Source: Saccharopolyspora oryzae (GTDB lineage: Bacteria > Actinomycetota > Actinomycetes > Mycobacteriales > Pseudonocardiaceae). From it: a stretch of 64,000 bases of DNA. The stretch is taken from assembly GCF_027853915.1 (NCBI RefSeq), contig NZ_JAQGLA010000024.1, positions 1-64,000 of the forward strand, read 5' to 3'. Both the position numbers and the translations under genes were made by a program. The notes beneath the pieces are model-generated. The model was given only the letters and a program-made list of their open reading frames with translations, made no database searches and was not told the DNA's origin. Below, one piece after another: positions 49,644 through 57,786 of this stretch; within the stretch, counting starts at the first letter, position 1, and every line of letters starts with the position of its first letter.

Positions 49644-50621
49644 TCAGCGGCGGGTTCGGCGGATCGCTCGGGCCAGGGCGAAACCGGCCGCCAGGGCGCC
49701 CGTCACGGTGCCGATGACTCGGGACAGCTCGACGCTGCGGGTCACGTCGCCCGCATCGGCCGTGCGGCCTTCGCCGAGGACCGGGCGCTGCTCCACGACG
49801 TGGCCGTAGACCGTCCGGCCGCCGAGGCGGATCTGGAGCGCTCCGGCGAAGGCAGCCTCGATCTGCCCGGCGTTCGGGCTCGGGTGCGCCGAGGCGTCGC
49901 GGCGCCAGGTGTGCCACGCGCCTTTGGCCGAGCCGCCGACCACTGGTGCGCACGCCGAGGTCAGCACCGCCGCCAGGCGGGAGGGCGCCAAGTTGAGCAC
50001 GTCGTCCAGCCGCGCGGACGCCCAGCCGAAGTTGCGGTAGCGAGCGGAGCGGTGGCCGACCATCGCGTCCAGCGTGTTCGCCGCGCGGTAGGCGAGCAGC
50101 CCGGGGACTCCCGCGACCGCGCCCCACACCAGCGGGGCGACCACGGCGTCGGACGTGTTCTCCGCCACGGATTCGACGGTCGCGCGCGCCAGGCCCTGGC
50201 CGTCGAGCACCGCCGAGTCGCGGCCGCACAGGTTGCCCAGCCGCTCGCGGGCAGCTTCGACCTCGCCAGCGTCGAGCAGGCGGGCCATCGCGGTGCCCTC
50301 GTCGGCCAGCGACGCGCCGCCGAGCACCACCCAGGTCGCCAGGCCGGTCACCGCCGCCTCCAGCGCCGGGCTGCGCTGCGACAGCCGCTGCGCGACCACG
50401 CCGAGCCCGACAGTGCCGCCGACCAGCACACCTGTGTAGATCACCCCGGCGAAGCGCTGGTCGCGGTGCAGGAGCCGCTCGGCGGCCTGCGCGGCCTTGC
50501 CGAAGGCCGCTACCGGATGTCCGCGCTCCGGGTCGCCGAGTGCCGCGTCCGCAGCCACGCCCAGCAGTAGTCCGACCGCCCGTCCCGCGCTCACCGGTGC
50601 TGTCCCCTCCAGATCGATCAC
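49644..50621 (-). CDS. cobD: Adenosylcobinamide-phosphate synthase
   Basis: This 325-residue membrane protein (CobD/CbiB) attaches aminopropanol or its phosphate to adenosylcobyric acid. The signatures LLLGVAADAALGDPERGHPVAAFGK and SVAENTSDAVVAPLVWGAVAGVPGLLAYRAANTLDAMVGHR are diagnostic, and four to five hydrophobic stretches are present. The GTG start is followed by a short hydrophilic extension. It is convergent with SURF1 and divergent from the Wadjet operon. With the CobC-like gene and the RNase HI/phosphatase it represents the aminopropanol and nucleotide-loop branch of cobalamin synthesis. No cobalamin riboswitch is visible upstream. Confidence 0.93.
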   Translation of the reverse strand: MIDLEGTAPVSAGRAVGLLLGVAADAALGDPERGHPVAAFGKAAQAAERLLHRDQRFAGVIYTGVLVGGTVGLGVVAQRLSQRSPALEAAVTGLATWVVLGGASLADEGTAMARLLDAGEVEAARERLGNLCGRDSAVLDGQGLARATVESVAENTSDAVVAPLVWGAVAGVPGLLAYRAANTLDAMVGHRSARYRNFGWASARLDDVLNLAPSRLAAVLTSACAPVVGGSAKGAWHTWRRDASAHPSPNAGQIEAAFAGALQIRLGGRTVYGHVVEQRPVLGEGRTADAGDVTRSVELSRVIGTVTGALAAGFALARAIRRTRR

Positions 50622-50722
50622 GCCGCAAAACTGCCCGAAACGCTACCCGGCGGCCGGTGCGCGCGATCACCGCATGGCCAGGTGACCGGCCGTGTCCGCC
50701 CCACCGGATATCGTGGCGGACC

Positions 50723-52357
50723 GTGACGGCCCCGGACCACGAAGCCGATGTGCTGCGCGCGGGCGTCGCGGGTACCGCGGCGGACGTGCCTGCGCACGCT
50801 CTCGAGCAGACCCGCGACGACGGGCAGCGCCTGCAGCTGTTCGCCTACCTGCAGGCGCCCGAGCATCGCACCTACCTGGCGATCATGCGGCTGTTCACCT
50901 CGACGCTGCTGGCGGACCTGTCCGCGGGCGAGGTGGGCGCGGCGCTGGCCGCTGCCGAGCGGGAGGGCCGGGTGGCGCCCGGCGAGTCCGATGTGGACAC
51001 CGTCATCGACCGCCTCAAGCGGCTGGTGAAGTGGGGCAACCTGGTGGTGGGCCGCCGCGAGACGATCGCGTCGAGCATCGCCGAGTTCCAGCACGGCAGC
51101 GTCCGCTACCAGGTCAGCAAGCTCGCGGTCCGCGTGCAGCGGGACGTCGACGCGCTGCTGCGGGTGCCGGAGGGCGCGCGCGAGGTGTCCCGCGAGCTGC
51201 TGCCCGCCATCGACCGCGGTCTGGCCGGGATCGGCACGGCGCTGTCGGACGCGTTGACCGCCGAGAGCCGCGATCCGCGGGCGAAGACCGCGCGGGTGGC
51301 GCGGGAGCGGCTCGCCGAGCAGGTCACCACGGTGTTCCTGCAGCACGCGGAGTTGGCCGCCACCGTCCGCGACTTCTACGCCTACCTGGGCCAGGTGGTG
51401 ACCCGGCACCAGTTGGCGCCGGACGAGATCTCCGGGTTCCGCAACCTGCTGGTCGAGTACATCCAGATGGTGGTCGAGGACGTGCTGCGGCACACCGAGA
51501 CCATCGCCGGGTCGCTGGCCGGGCTGGCCGGGGTCCGCGGCGAGCTGCTGCGCCTGCTCGGACCGGCCGACCAGCTGGGCACCGACGTGGAGCGGGCGCG
51601 CGGGCGCACCGCGGCGGACTGGCAGGAGCTCACCGACTGGTTCGTGGACTCCCCCGGCCGTCCGAGCCAGGTCGCCGCGCTGCGCGAGGCCACCGCCCGC
51701 GCGATCGGCTCGCTGCTGGCCAGCGTGAAGCGGGCCACCTCCGGCGGCGGGCTGGTCCCGGGTCGCCGGGGCGAGCTGCTGAAGCTCGCGAAGTGGTTCG
51801 ACGGTGCCGACGAGGCGACCGCGCACCGGCTGTACTCGTCGGCGTTCGGGCTGCACTCGGCCCGCCACCTGCAGCCGGCGCCGGACTACGACACCGACAA
51901 CGACAAGGTCTCCTGGCGCGACGGCCCGGTGCTCGACGTCACGGTCAGCGTGCGCAGCCGCGGCGACCGCGGTGCCCGGGGCCGGACGTCGCGGGTGCTC
52001 GACGACCCGATGACCGAGGAAACCCTGCTGGCCCAAGCCCGCGAGGCCGACCAGAAGCGCAGCGCGGCGGTGGCCGAGCTCGCCTCGGCCGGGACGCGGC
52101 TGGCCGAGCAGCAGCTCTCCTCCGACGCCCTGGGCGTGCTGTGCGAGCTGTTGACGCTGGCGATGGCGCAGCGCGAAGGTTCCGACGAGCAGGGCACCGC
52201 GCTCGACCCGGTGCACCGGCTGCGCGTCACCGTGCGCCCGGTGGAGGGCCAGCACACCGAGATCGCCAGCGCGTCCGGTGTGCTGGTGCTGCGCGACACG
52301 GTGCTGGAACTCGCCGGGGACGGCGCGATCCCGGAAGAGCAGGAGACCGCCCGATGA
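50723..52357 (+). CDS. jetA: Wadjet system subunit JetA (DUF2397/TIGR02677)
   Basis: This 544-residue protein is the kleisin-like subunit of a Wadjet complex of the DUF2397 type. The N-terminal LFAYLQAPEHRTYLAIMRLFTSTLLADLSAGEV and the next helix-turn-helix-like VDTVIDRLKRLVKWGNLVVGRRE are characteristic of TIGR02677, and helical stretches follow to residue 490. The GTG at 50723 is chosen because upstream frame sequence is proline-rich and uncharacteristic. The product bridges the JetC heads. The stop overlaps the jetB ATG (ATGA), so stoichiometric coexpression is expected. A divergent promoter region of about 100 bp separates it from cobD. Confidence 0.88.
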   Translation: MTAPDHEADVLRAGVAGTAADVPAHALEQTRDDGQRLQLFAYLQAPEHRTYLAIMRLFTSTLLADLSAGEVGAALAAAEREGRVAPGESDVDTVIDRLKRLVKWGNLVVGRRETIASSIAEFQHGSVRYQVSKLAVRVQRDVDALLRVPEGAREVSRELLPAIDRGLAGIGTALSDALTAESRDPRAKTARVARERLAEQVTTVFLQHAELAATVRDFYAYLGQVVTRHQLAPDEISGFRNLLVEYIQMVVEDVLRHTETIAGSLAGLAGVRGELLRLLGPADQLGTDVERARGRTAADWQELTDWFVDSPGRPSQVAALREATARAIGSLLASVKRATSGGGLVPGRRGELLKLAKWFDGADEATAHRLYSSAFGLHSARHLQPAPDYDTDNDKVSWRDGPVLDVTVSVRSRGDRGARGRTSRVLDDPMTEETLLAQAREADQKRSAAVAELASAGTRLAEQQLSSDALGVLCELLTLAMAQREGSDEQGTALDPVHRLRVTVRPVEGQHTEIASASGVLVLRDTVLELAGDGAIPEEQETAR

Positions 52358-53568
52358 GCACGACGACCTTCGACGAGCTCCCGGACATCGACGCGGCGAA
52401 CGTGGTCCGCTGCGCGCGGGTGCTGCTGCGCCGTCCGCTGCTGCGCGCCGACGGCACGGACGGCGACCTGCTGCCGATGATCTACCGGCAGCGCGCGGTG
52501 CTCCAGGAGGTGTTCTCCTCGCTGCTGGGCTACCGGCTGGTGGTGGAGCGCCGCTTCGCCCGGCTGTACAAGGCGGGCACCGGTGAGGACGCCACCCGCG
52601 GCGAGGCGTCGCTGACCCCGCGCGGCTACGCCTACCTGGCGCTGACGCTGGCCGCGCTGACCGGCATCGGCCGCCAAGTGCTGCTCTCGCGCCTGGTCAG
52701 CGATGTGCGCGCCGCGGCGGCGGAGGCCGAGATCGCGGTGGTCGACGACCCGGCGGACCGGCGCGCGCTGACCGCCGCGCTGCGGCAGCTGGTGGCGCTG
52801 GGCGTGATCACCGAGACCGAGGGGTCGGTCACCGCCGAGTCGTCCGCGGAAGCGCTGATCACCATCGACACCGACCTGCTCGGACAGCTCGTGGCCGGCC
52901 CGCTGGCCGAGGCCGGCAGCCCCGAGCAGCTGATCGAGCTGGCCTGCGCGGCCGGGCCCCGCAACCTGGAGCACGCGGTCCGGCGGCGGCTGGTCGAGGA
53001 CCCGGTGGTGCTCTACGACGACCTCCCGCCCGAGCAGTCCAGCTGGCTGCGCGAGCGCGTGACCCGCGAATCCCGGCTGCTGGAGCGGTTCTTCGGGCTG
53101 GTCAGCGAGTGCCGCGCGGAAGGCGTGGTGGTCTGCGACCCGGAGGACTACCTGAGCGACCTGGCCTTCCCCGGTCCCGGCACGGTGGCCCGGATCGCGC
53201 TGCTGGCGCTGCCCGAGCTGCTGTCCACATCGGACCCGGACGCCGCGGGCAAGCACCCGGTGACCTGGCAGGACCTCACCGACGTGTGCCGGGACCTGGT
53301 CGAGGCCTACCCCGCCGCGTGGTCCCGGCAGGCCACCGAGGACCACCAGGACCTGGTGCACTCGGTGGTCGGGCTGCTGCGGCGGCTCGGCCTGCTGCAG
53401 GAGGCCGACGGGAGCTGGCTGCTCAGCCCGGCCGCGCACCGGTGGCTGCCGCAGCCGGACGCCACTCCGGCGACCAACCGGGAACCGGAGCCGCCACCCG
53501 CCCCCGAGCCGGAGGGCTGGTCCCTGTTTGACGAGATGTTCGACGAGATGCGAGGGGAACAGCGGTGA
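52354..53568 (+). CDS. jetB: Wadjet system subunit JetB (DUF2398/TIGR02678)
   Basis: This 404-residue protein corresponds to the kite-like subunit with winged-helix domains. The start DIDAANVVRCARVLLRRPLLRADG and the segment LPMIYRQRAVLQEVFSSLLGYRLVVERRFARLYK are typical of TIGR02678, followed by TPRGYAYLALTLAALTGIGRQVLLSRLV. The C-terminus is proline-rich and then acidic (LFDEMFDEM). Genes overlap at both ends (ATGA with jetA, GTGA with jetC). In the Wadjet complex this subunit binds JetA and DNA. Confidence 0.88.
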   Translation: MSTTTFDELPDIDAANVVRCARVLLRRPLLRADGTDGDLLPMIYRQRAVLQEVFSSLLGYRLVVERRFARLYKAGTGEDATRGEASLTPRGYAYLALTLAALTGIGRQVLLSRLVSDVRAAAAEAEIAVVDDPADRRALTAALRQLVALGVITETEGSVTAESSAEALITIDTDLLGQLVAGPLAEAGSPEQLIELACAAGPRNLEHAVRRRLVEDPVVLYDDLPPEQSSWLRERVTRESRLLERFFGLVSECRAEGVVVCDPEDYLSDLAFPGPGTVARIALLALPELLSTSDPDAAGKHPVTWQDLTDVCRDLVEAYPAAWSRQATEDHQDLVHSVVGLLRRLGLLQEADGSWLLSPAAHRWLPQPDATPATNREPEPPPAPEPEGWSLFDEMFDEMRGEQR

Positions 53569-56500
53569 GCCACGAAAGCACGGAGCCCGCGGCGAACCGC
53601 TGGCGGCTGCACCGCGGCGGGATCGTCAACATCTGGCAGTACGCCGAGACGACCTTCGACCTCGACGGCGGGCGGGCGATCTTCCAGGGCACCAACGGTT
53701 CCGGCAAGTCCCGGACCCTGGAGCTGCTGCTGCCGCTGTGCCTGGACGGCGACCTGCGGCAGCTGGGTTCCAAGGGCTTCGACACGGTCAGCATCCGGCG
53801 CCTGATGCTCGACGAGTACCCGGGCGGGCCGAACCGGATCGGCTACGCCTGGATCGAGCTGCGCCGCGAAACCCCCGACGGCGGCGAGGAATTCCTGACC
53901 TGCGGCGTCGGCGTGAAGGCGTCCAAGACCTCGCAGTCGATCAGCGATTCGTGGCGGTTCATCACCAGCCGCCGGGTCGGCATCAACCTGTACCTGGTCG
54001 GCGCGGACCGCGTGCCGCTGGGTTCGGCGCAGCTGCGCGACCTGCTGGGCGCCGACTGCGTGCTGGACGACCAGGCGTTCCGCGCCAAGGTCGCGGCCAC
54101 CGTCTACGGCGTGCCCGCCGCCCGCTACGGCGACCTGCTGCACCTGCAGCGCACGCTGCGCAACCCCGACGTCGGGCTGAAGGTGCTGGAGGGGCAGCTG
54201 GAGCAGATCCTCTCCGACGCGCTGCCCCCGCTGGATCCGGGCCTGATCGAGCGGCTGGCCACCTCCTTCGACGACCTGGAGTCGATCCGGGAGAACATCG
54301 TCCGGCTCACCGGCGCGGACAAGGCGCTCACCGCGTTCCTGTCGACCTACTCCGGCTACGCGTTCGGCGCGCTGCGCGACCGGGCCGAGGCGATGCGCAC
54401 CGCCCAGCAGAAGCTCCGGGCGCTGCGCAAGGAGCTGGCCGCTCTGGAGAAGCAGGTCGCCGGCAAGCAGCAGGACCGCGAGGCGGCGCAGCAGACGATC
54501 GCCGAGCTGGAGCAGCGCGAGGCCGAGCTGGAGTCCAGCATCGACGCCCTGCGCTCGCACCCCGCCTACTCCGAGCTGCAGAACCTGCGCGATCGCGAGC
54601 AGCTGGTCGAAAGCGCCCGCAGCTCGGCGGTTTCCGCGCTGGACACCGCGGCCAAGCACCGCGCGCAGGAGAACCGGTCGGCGGAGTCGGTCGTGGGCAT
54701 GCTTCGGCGGTTGTCCGGTGACACCGAGGCCGCCGGCCAGGCGGCGGCGCGGGCGGCTCAGCAGCTGTCCACCGCTGGTCTGGACGGTTCGCTGGTGCCG
54801 AAGCCGCCGACGATCCCGGTCGCGGAGGTGCGTGCCGAGCAGGCCGAGGTGCGCACTTCGCCGGAGCCCGACGCGGCGCCGCAGGCCGTGCAGCGCGCCG
54901 TCGCACCGCAGCTCGACGCCGATGCGCTGGCCGCGGAATTCCGTGCTGTGGTGGACAATTCGCAGCACATCGCCGCCGAGTCCCGGCAGCGTTCGGCTCT
55001 GACGCTGGCGCTGCACCAGCAGGCCGTGGAGCTGGACGCCGAGCAGGACAAGGTCGCCGAGCTGCAGCGGCAGGCCCGGCAGGCGCAGCTGACCTCGACC
55101 GAAGCGGCCGGGCGGCGCAACCAGGCCCAGCAGGAACTCGCCGACGCGGCCGCGGTCTGGGTCGAGCGCGCGCAGAAGTGGGCCGCCGAGTGGCCGTCCA
55201 CTGTGGAGGAACCGGCGCCGGAACCGCCCGCCGCCGACGAGCTCGCCGAGAACCGCACCGCGACCCGGCAGGCCCGCGAGGAGGCCCGGCGCTGGGCGCG
55301 TCCGCAGCTGCACGAAGCGCGCCGCCAGGTCTCCGCCGTCGAGCAGGAGATCTCCGAGCTGCGCGCGGACTCCCGCATCCGCGAGAAGGAACTGGCCGAG
55401 CTGCGCGCCGGTCACGAGCAGACCCCGAGCCGCCCCGGCTGGGCCGACGCCGAACGGGATCCGGCGCAGGGCCGCGCCTTCTACGAGCTGGTCGACTTCC
55501 AGCCGTCCGTGAGCGCGGCCGACCGGGCCGGGCTGGAAGCGGCGCTGCAGTCCAGCGGCCTGCTCAACGCATGGGTCACCGCCGACGGCGCGGTGCCCGG
55601 CCTGGCCGACCTGCTCGCCGAGCCCGCGGACCCGAGCACCGGCGGCACCCTCGCCGACCTGCTCGCCCCCGCCACCGTGACCGGCTGCCCGATCCCGCCG
55701 GAGCGGGTCGCGGCGCTGCTGTCCGCGGTGTCGACCGATGGCAGCGCCGGACTTTCGGTGTCGGTCACCGGAACCTGGCGCGCCGGCGTGCTGTCCGGCT
55801 CGTGGCGCAAGGACGCCGCGGAGTACGTCGGAGCGGGCGCCCGCGAAGCGGCCCGCGCGCGGCGCATCGCGGAGCTGGAGGAAGACCTGTCGCGGCTGCG
55901 CGCCGAGGTCGGCGACGGCGAGCGGCGGCACCGCGAAGCCAGCGAGCACGCCGCGGAGCTGGAGCAGCACCTGGAGTCCTACCCGGACGACGGCGACCTG
56001 CTCACCGCGCACGCCAAGCTGACCACCGCGATCGAGGCGGCGGCCGACAGCGAGCAGAAGGTCGTGCAGCTGCGCGAGCAGCACGAAAGCGCCGACCAGC
56101 GCTGGCAGGCCGCGCACGCCGAGCTGGTCCGCTCGGCCGGTGAGGCGGACCTGCCCGCCGATACACGGGCCCTCGACGCCGCGCACCGCGCGGCCATCGA
56201 CGCCCGCAGCGGGATCGATGCGCTGCGGGACGCGATCGAGTCGCGCTGCCTGCCGACGTTGGCGGACCTGCAGGACATCTCGCTGCACCACGACGTCGCC
56301 ATCGCCGACCGGATGGAGGCCGAGGCGCAGGCCGAGCAGCGCTGCGCCGCGTACGCCGAGCAGGCCACCGGCCTGGCCGAGCTGACCGAGGCCGTCGGCG
56401 GCGAGGCGCAGGAGATCTCCGACAAGGTGAGCGCGTTCGAGCGCGAACGCGCCGAGCTGCGCAAGCAGCTGCCGCAGGCGCGGGAGCAGATCAGCTCGCT

Positions 56501-57662
56501 GCGCGAGGCCGCGGCGCGGCTGGAAACCCAGCTGGAGAACAAGCAATCGCAGCTGCCGGGCCGCGAGCAGGACGCGTCGTCGGCCACCGAGATCTTCCAG
56601 CAGGCGCTGCGGATCCCCGGTCTGTGGTCGGCGGCCGAGGTCGCCGAGGAGATGCCGGCCGACCTCGACGAGGCCGCCGGGCTGCTCACCGGCGCCGAGC
56701 GGCGCGGATCGTCGGAGGCCACCGTGCTCAACCGGCTGCAGACCCTGCAGCACTCGCTGAGCGGCAACTACGACATCACCGCCGCCGACCAGCACGGCCT
56801 GCTCACGGTGACCGTCACCGGCGAGGAAGGCCCGCAGCCGGTCGCGGAAGCGGCTCGCCGGGTCGGCGAGCGGCTGGGCGAGCAGCGCGGCTACCTCAAC
56901 GAGCGCTACCAGTCGATCTTCGCCGACTACCTGATCCGCGACCTGGCCGAACGCCTGCGCGGGCAGATGTCCATCGCCGAGGACCTGTGCAAGCGGATGA
57001 ACGAGGTGCTCGACGGCGCCCGCTCCAGCCAGGGCGTGCACGTCCAGCTGGACTGGCAGCCGTCGGCGGCGCTCGGCGAGGACATCAAGCAGGCCATCGA
57101 CCTGGTGCGCACCCCGTTCGCCGACCGCAGCGACGACCAGGACGCCCTGCTGCGGCGGGTGTTCACCGACCTCATCGAGGCCGAGCGGGACAGCACTTCG
57201 GGCGGTTACGCGGAGATCCTGGCCCGCGCGCTGGACTACCGCTCGTGGTTCGCGTTCACCGTGCGGGTCCGCGACACCGGGCCGGACAGCAAGCCGCGGG
57301 TGCGGCGCCTGCGCCAGCTGTCCTCCGGCGAAACGCGCCTGATCTCCTACGTGACGCTGTTCGCCGCGGCAGCGGCGTTCTACGACGCGGTCAGCGTGTC
57401 CTCCGACGGCCGGGGCCCGCTGCGCCTGGTCCTGCTGGACGAGGCGTTCGAGCGCCTGGACGACCCGACGATCGCGCGCATGCTGGGCCTGCTGGTGGAC
57501 CTGGACATGGACTGGCTGATCACCTGGCCCAGCGGCTGGGGGGTCTCGCCGAAGATCCCGAAGATGCACATCTACGACGTCCTCCGCCCCCGGAGCGGCC
57601 ACGGCATCGCCTGCACCCACACGACGTGGACCGGAACAACGCTGGACCGCAGCGACGTCTAG
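53565..57662 (+). CDS. jetC: Wadjet system subunit JetC, SMC-like ATPase (TIGR02680)
   Basis: This 1365-residue SMC/MukB-like motor starts with a GTG overlapping jetB. The head shows Walker A GTNGSGKS (42-49). Two long coiled-coil stretches (about 265-330 and 480-1090) surround a hinge-like globular region (about 640-760). The C-terminal head has the signature LSSGETRLISYV (about 1251) and Walker B RLVLLDEAFERLDD (about 1287-1300). Members of this family extrude DNA loops, and in Wadjet they recognise small circular DNA so that JetD can cut it. The motors are intact, so the system looks functional. It is not a repair SbcC, as it lies within a jetABCD operon. Confidence 0.92.
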   Translation: MSHESTEPAANRWRLHRGGIVNIWQYAETTFDLDGGRAIFQGTNGSGKSRTLELLLPLCLDGDLRQLGSKGFDTVSIRRLMLDEYPGGPNRIGYAWIELRRETPDGGEEFLTCGVGVKASKTSQSISDSWRFITSRRVGINLYLVGADRVPLGSAQLRDLLGADCVLDDQAFRAKVAATVYGVPAARYGDLLHLQRTLRNPDVGLKVLEGQLEQILSDALPPLDPGLIERLATSFDDLESIRENIVRLTGADKALTAFLSTYSGYAFGALRDRAEAMRTAQQKLRALRKELAALEKQVAGKQQDREAAQQTIAELEQREAELESSIDALRSHPAYSELQNLRDREQLVESARSSAVSALDTAAKHRAQENRSAESVVGMLRRLSGDTEAAGQAAARAAQQLSTAGLDGSLVPKPPTIPVAEVRAEQAEVRTSPEPDAAPQAVQRAVAPQLDADALAAEFRAVVDNSQHIAAESRQRSALTLALHQQAVELDAEQDKVAELQRQARQAQLTSTEAAGRRNQAQQELADAAAVWVERAQKWAAEWPSTVEEPAPEPPAADELAENRTATRQAREEARRWARPQLHEARRQVSAVEQEISELRADSRIREKELAELRAGHEQTPSRPGWADAERDPAQGRAFYELVDFQPSVSAADRAGLEAALQSSGLLNAWVTADGAVPGLADLLAEPADPSTGGTLADLLAPATVTGCPIPPERVAALLSAVSTDGSAGLSVSVTGTWRAGVLSGSWRKDAAEYVGAGAREAARARRIAELEEDLSRLRAEVGDGERRHREASEHAAELEQHLESYPDDGDLLTAHAKLTTAIEAAADSEQKVVQLREQHESADQRWQAAHAELVRSAGEADLPADTRALDAAHRAAIDARSGIDALRDAIESRCLPTLADLQDISLHHDVAIADRMEAEAQAEQRCAAYAEQATGLAELTEAVGGEAQEISDKVSAFERERAELRKQLPQAREQISSLREAAARLETQLENKQSQLPGREQDASSATEIFQQALRIPGLWSAAEVAEEMPADLDEAAGLLTGAERRGSSEATVLNRLQTLQHSLSGNYDITAADQHGLLTVTVTGEEGPQPVAEAARRVGERLGEQRGYLNERYQSIFADYLIRDLAERLRGQMSIAEDLCKRMNEVLDGARSSQGVHVQLDWQPSAALGEDIKQAIDLVRTPFADRSDDQDALLRRVFTDLIEAERDSTSGGYAEILARALDYRSWFAFTVRVRDTGPDSKPRVRRLRQLSSGETRLISYVTLFAAAAAFYDAVSVSSDGRGPLRLVLLDEAFERLDDPTIARMLGLLVDLDMDWLITWPSGWGVSPKIPKMHIYDVLRPRSGHGIACTHTTWTGTTLDRSDV

Positions 57663-57689
57663 AAGAGCTCTCCGTTTCCGCAGGTCATG

Positions 57690-57737
57690 GCACGTGAGTA
57701 CGTTGGGGTGCTACAGCGCCTCGAAGTGCTCACGTGC
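57690..57737. repeat. Palindromic repeat, GTGAGTACTT family (copy 3), between jetC and jetD
   Basis: A 48-bp imperfect palindrome: outer arms GCACGTGAG (57690-57698) and CTCACGTGC (57729-57737) pair perfectly, and the interior pairs with several mismatches. The left flank GGTCATGG resembles copy 2, and the right flank TTCACCAGGGCGAAC (57739-57753) resembles copy 1. This is the fullest copy of the unit. It lies 27 bp past the jetC stop and about 50 bp before the jetD start, so it may lower or separate jetD transcription. Confidence 0.72.
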
Positions 57738-57786
57738 GTTCACCAGGGCGAACAGTGCCCTGAGCTAGGTCGTAGGAGGATTTTCC

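Noticed and set aside
49644-50722. Cobalamin riboswitch upstream of cobD
   Set aside because: The 101-bp divergent gap is too short and shows no conserved B12-box sequence.
50692-52353. Possible N-terminal extension of JetB reaching back through jetA
   Set aside because: The upstream part is only the alternative frame of jetA; the ATG at 52354 with ATGA overlap and the TIGR02678-like N-terminus fix the start.
53307-57620. A 1437-codon minus-strand frame opposite jetC
   Set aside because: Antisense shadow of the coiled-coil ATPase; repetitive leucine/glutamine composition with no domain.
53565-57662. JetC as SbcC or a housekeeping SMC protein
   Set aside because: SMC-like heads are present, but the jetA/jetB/jetD neighbours and the lack of SbcD or ScpAB genes point to Wadjet.
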